A DNA stretch of 64,000 nt, from assembly GCF_004104015.1 (NCBI RefSeq), contig NZ_RYFV01000001.1, positions 1 to 64,000 of the forward strand, in the 5' to 3' direction. Below the pieces are notes generated by a model. That model saw only the letters and a program-made list of their open reading frames with translations, had not been told where the DNA came from and did not search any database. Position 1 is the stretch's first letter, and each line of letters starts with the position of its first letter. Made by a program: the position numbers and the translations under genes. Origin of the DNA: Actinomyces oricola (GTDB taxonomy: Bacteria; Actinomycetota; Actinomycetes; Actinomycetales; Actinomycetaceae). Positions 63,177-64,000 of this stretch are shown piece by piece.

Positions 63177-64000
63177 GCGCAGGCCTGCACAATGGGGACC
63201 CCTGGGCCCCGCGCCCGGACTACCAGCGCACCAGCTGGCAGACTCACAACCCCCAGGGCGTCCCGGCGCCCAGCGACCCGGGGGCCGCCGGTCCGTTGGG
63301 TCCGGCGGGCAACCCGGCCGGGCCCCGGCGCGCAGTGGCCGCGAACGGCTCGGTGCCCGACTGGGCCCGCACCCACGCCCAGCGGCGGCGCCGGCGCGGG
63401 GACATTGCCCGCTTCGTCTTGGCCACACTGGGGGGCCTTGGCCTCATAGCGGTCATGGCCGCCGTCTATATCACCACCGACGGCTCCACCCCCCAGATAC
63501 TGGTCGCCGCCGTCCTGGCCTTCCTGCCGCTGGGCCTGGTCCTGGTGGCCGTGCGCTGGATCGACCGCTGGGAGCCCGAGCCAATATCCGTCCAAGTCGC
63601 GGCCTTCCTCTGGGGGGCGGGAGTGGCCACCGTGGTGTCCATGATCGTTAACACCACCGCCTCACAGGTGGCGTTCGAGGCCACCGGCTCGGAGAACGAC
63701 GCCGCCCTTTTCTCCGCGGTGGTCTCCGCCCCCATTATCGAGGAGACGACCAAGGGCCTGGGCGTCCTCATTATCTTCCTCATCTGGCGCCGCTCCTTCA
63801 ATGGTGCGGTCGACGGCATTGTCTACGCCTCGGTCGTGGCCGCCGGTTTCGCCTTCGCCGAGAACATTCTGTACTTCGTGCAGTACGCCGACTCCCTGGC
63901 CGAGACCTTCTTCCTGCGGGGGATCGCCTCACCATTCGCCCACGTCACCTTCACCGCCAGCACGGGCCTGGCCATTGGGAGTTCGGCCCGACGCCGCTCA
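63173..64000 (+). CDS. PrsW-family intramembrane protease, incomplete at window end
   Basis: The first 276 residues are present and the frame is still open at the window end. After a cytoplasmic Pro/Gly-rich start (1-80) there are membrane segments carrying PrsW motifs: APIIEETTKG (EExxxK), FAFAENILYF (FxxxEN) and SPFAHVTFTASTG (third motif His). These form the active site of the CPBP/PrsW group, which cut membrane proteins such as anti-sigma factors. ATG 63173 overlaps the preceding stop. The substrate is unknown. Confidence 0.85.
   Translation, partial: MSAGLHNGDPWAPRPDYQRTSWQTHNPQGVPAPSDPGAAGPLGPAGNPAGPRRAVAANGSVPDWARTHAQRRRRRGDIARFVLATLGGLGLIAVMAAVYITTDGSTPQILVAAVLAFLPLGLVLVAVRWIDRWEPEPISVQVAAFLWGAGVATVVSMIVNTTASQVAFEATGSENDAALFSAVVSAPIIEETTKGLGVLIIFLIWRRSFNGAVDGIVYASVVAAGFAFAENILYFVQYADSLAETFFLRGIASPFAHVTFTASTGLAIGSSARRRS

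Overview
The window is a 64 kb piece of a high-GC Gram-positive (actinobacterial) chromosome. The best fit is a facultatively anaerobic member of the Actinomyces group. The evidence is a PPi-type phosphofructokinase, pyruvate formate-lyase with its activase, a phosphatidylinositol-mannoside operon, PASTA-domain kinase, DUF3000/RNase D and DUF7455/ParE gene pairs, many GTG starts, and strongly G/C-ending codons. The genus call is inference; no rRNA is present. The gene order is mostly a dense core chromosome with few mobile elements.

Layout. 0-4.7 kb: an HdeD-type remnant, a SPOUT rRNA/tRNA methyltransferase, a beta-glucoside-type PTS permease with a structured upstream region, and an unknown protein. 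4.7-9.3 kb: an ABC-F ATPase, an A-type Fe-S carrier, an FKBP lipoprotein, superoxide dismutase and a receiver-like protein. 9.4-14.2 kb: a DnaQ-UvrC-like fusion nuclease, an acyltransferase, a small membrane protein and PPi-phosphofructokinase. 14.4-21.7 kb: a large repeat-rich membrane-anchored protein with atypical codon use, class II DAHP synthase, a PASTA Ser/Thr kinase and a polyprenyl diphosphate synthase. 21.9-28.3 kb: the main sigma factor with an unusual N-terminus, then a plastic stretch (arginase remnant, rhodanese lipoprotein, a HAD phosphatase gene split by an IS630-type element, a possible hydrolase tail) and xylulokinase. 28.3-41.8 kb: two YbjN proteins, DUF7455, topoisomerase IV subunit B, a double-GNAT protein, leucyl aminopeptidase, a ClC protein, an S9 peptidase and dxs.

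42-45.6 kb is a three-gene pyruvate formate-lyase operon in which the glycyl-radical domain is encoded by its own 81-residue gene instead of forming the C-terminus of PflB. 45.7-53.1 kb carries RNase D/DUF3000 and a GlgX/TreX-TreY pair, the GlgX having a long repeat-containing tail. A tRNA-Gly/tRNA-Val pair separated by one base follows, then an ATP-grasp ligase with two FemAB-type transferases, which looks like a cell-wall cross-bridge module. 57.0-64.0 kb is thrS followed by a tightly overlapping HIT-pgsA-patA-pimA lipid operon, a LemA-like protein and a PrsW-type protease cut by the window end.

Across the window at least seven genes lack a Shine-Dalgarno sequence but carry a TAnnnT hexamer 6-8 bases upstream of the start codon, which predicts leaderless transcripts. 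Ile codons are also odd: ATT is about as common as ATC, while other two-fold codons are mostly C-ending.
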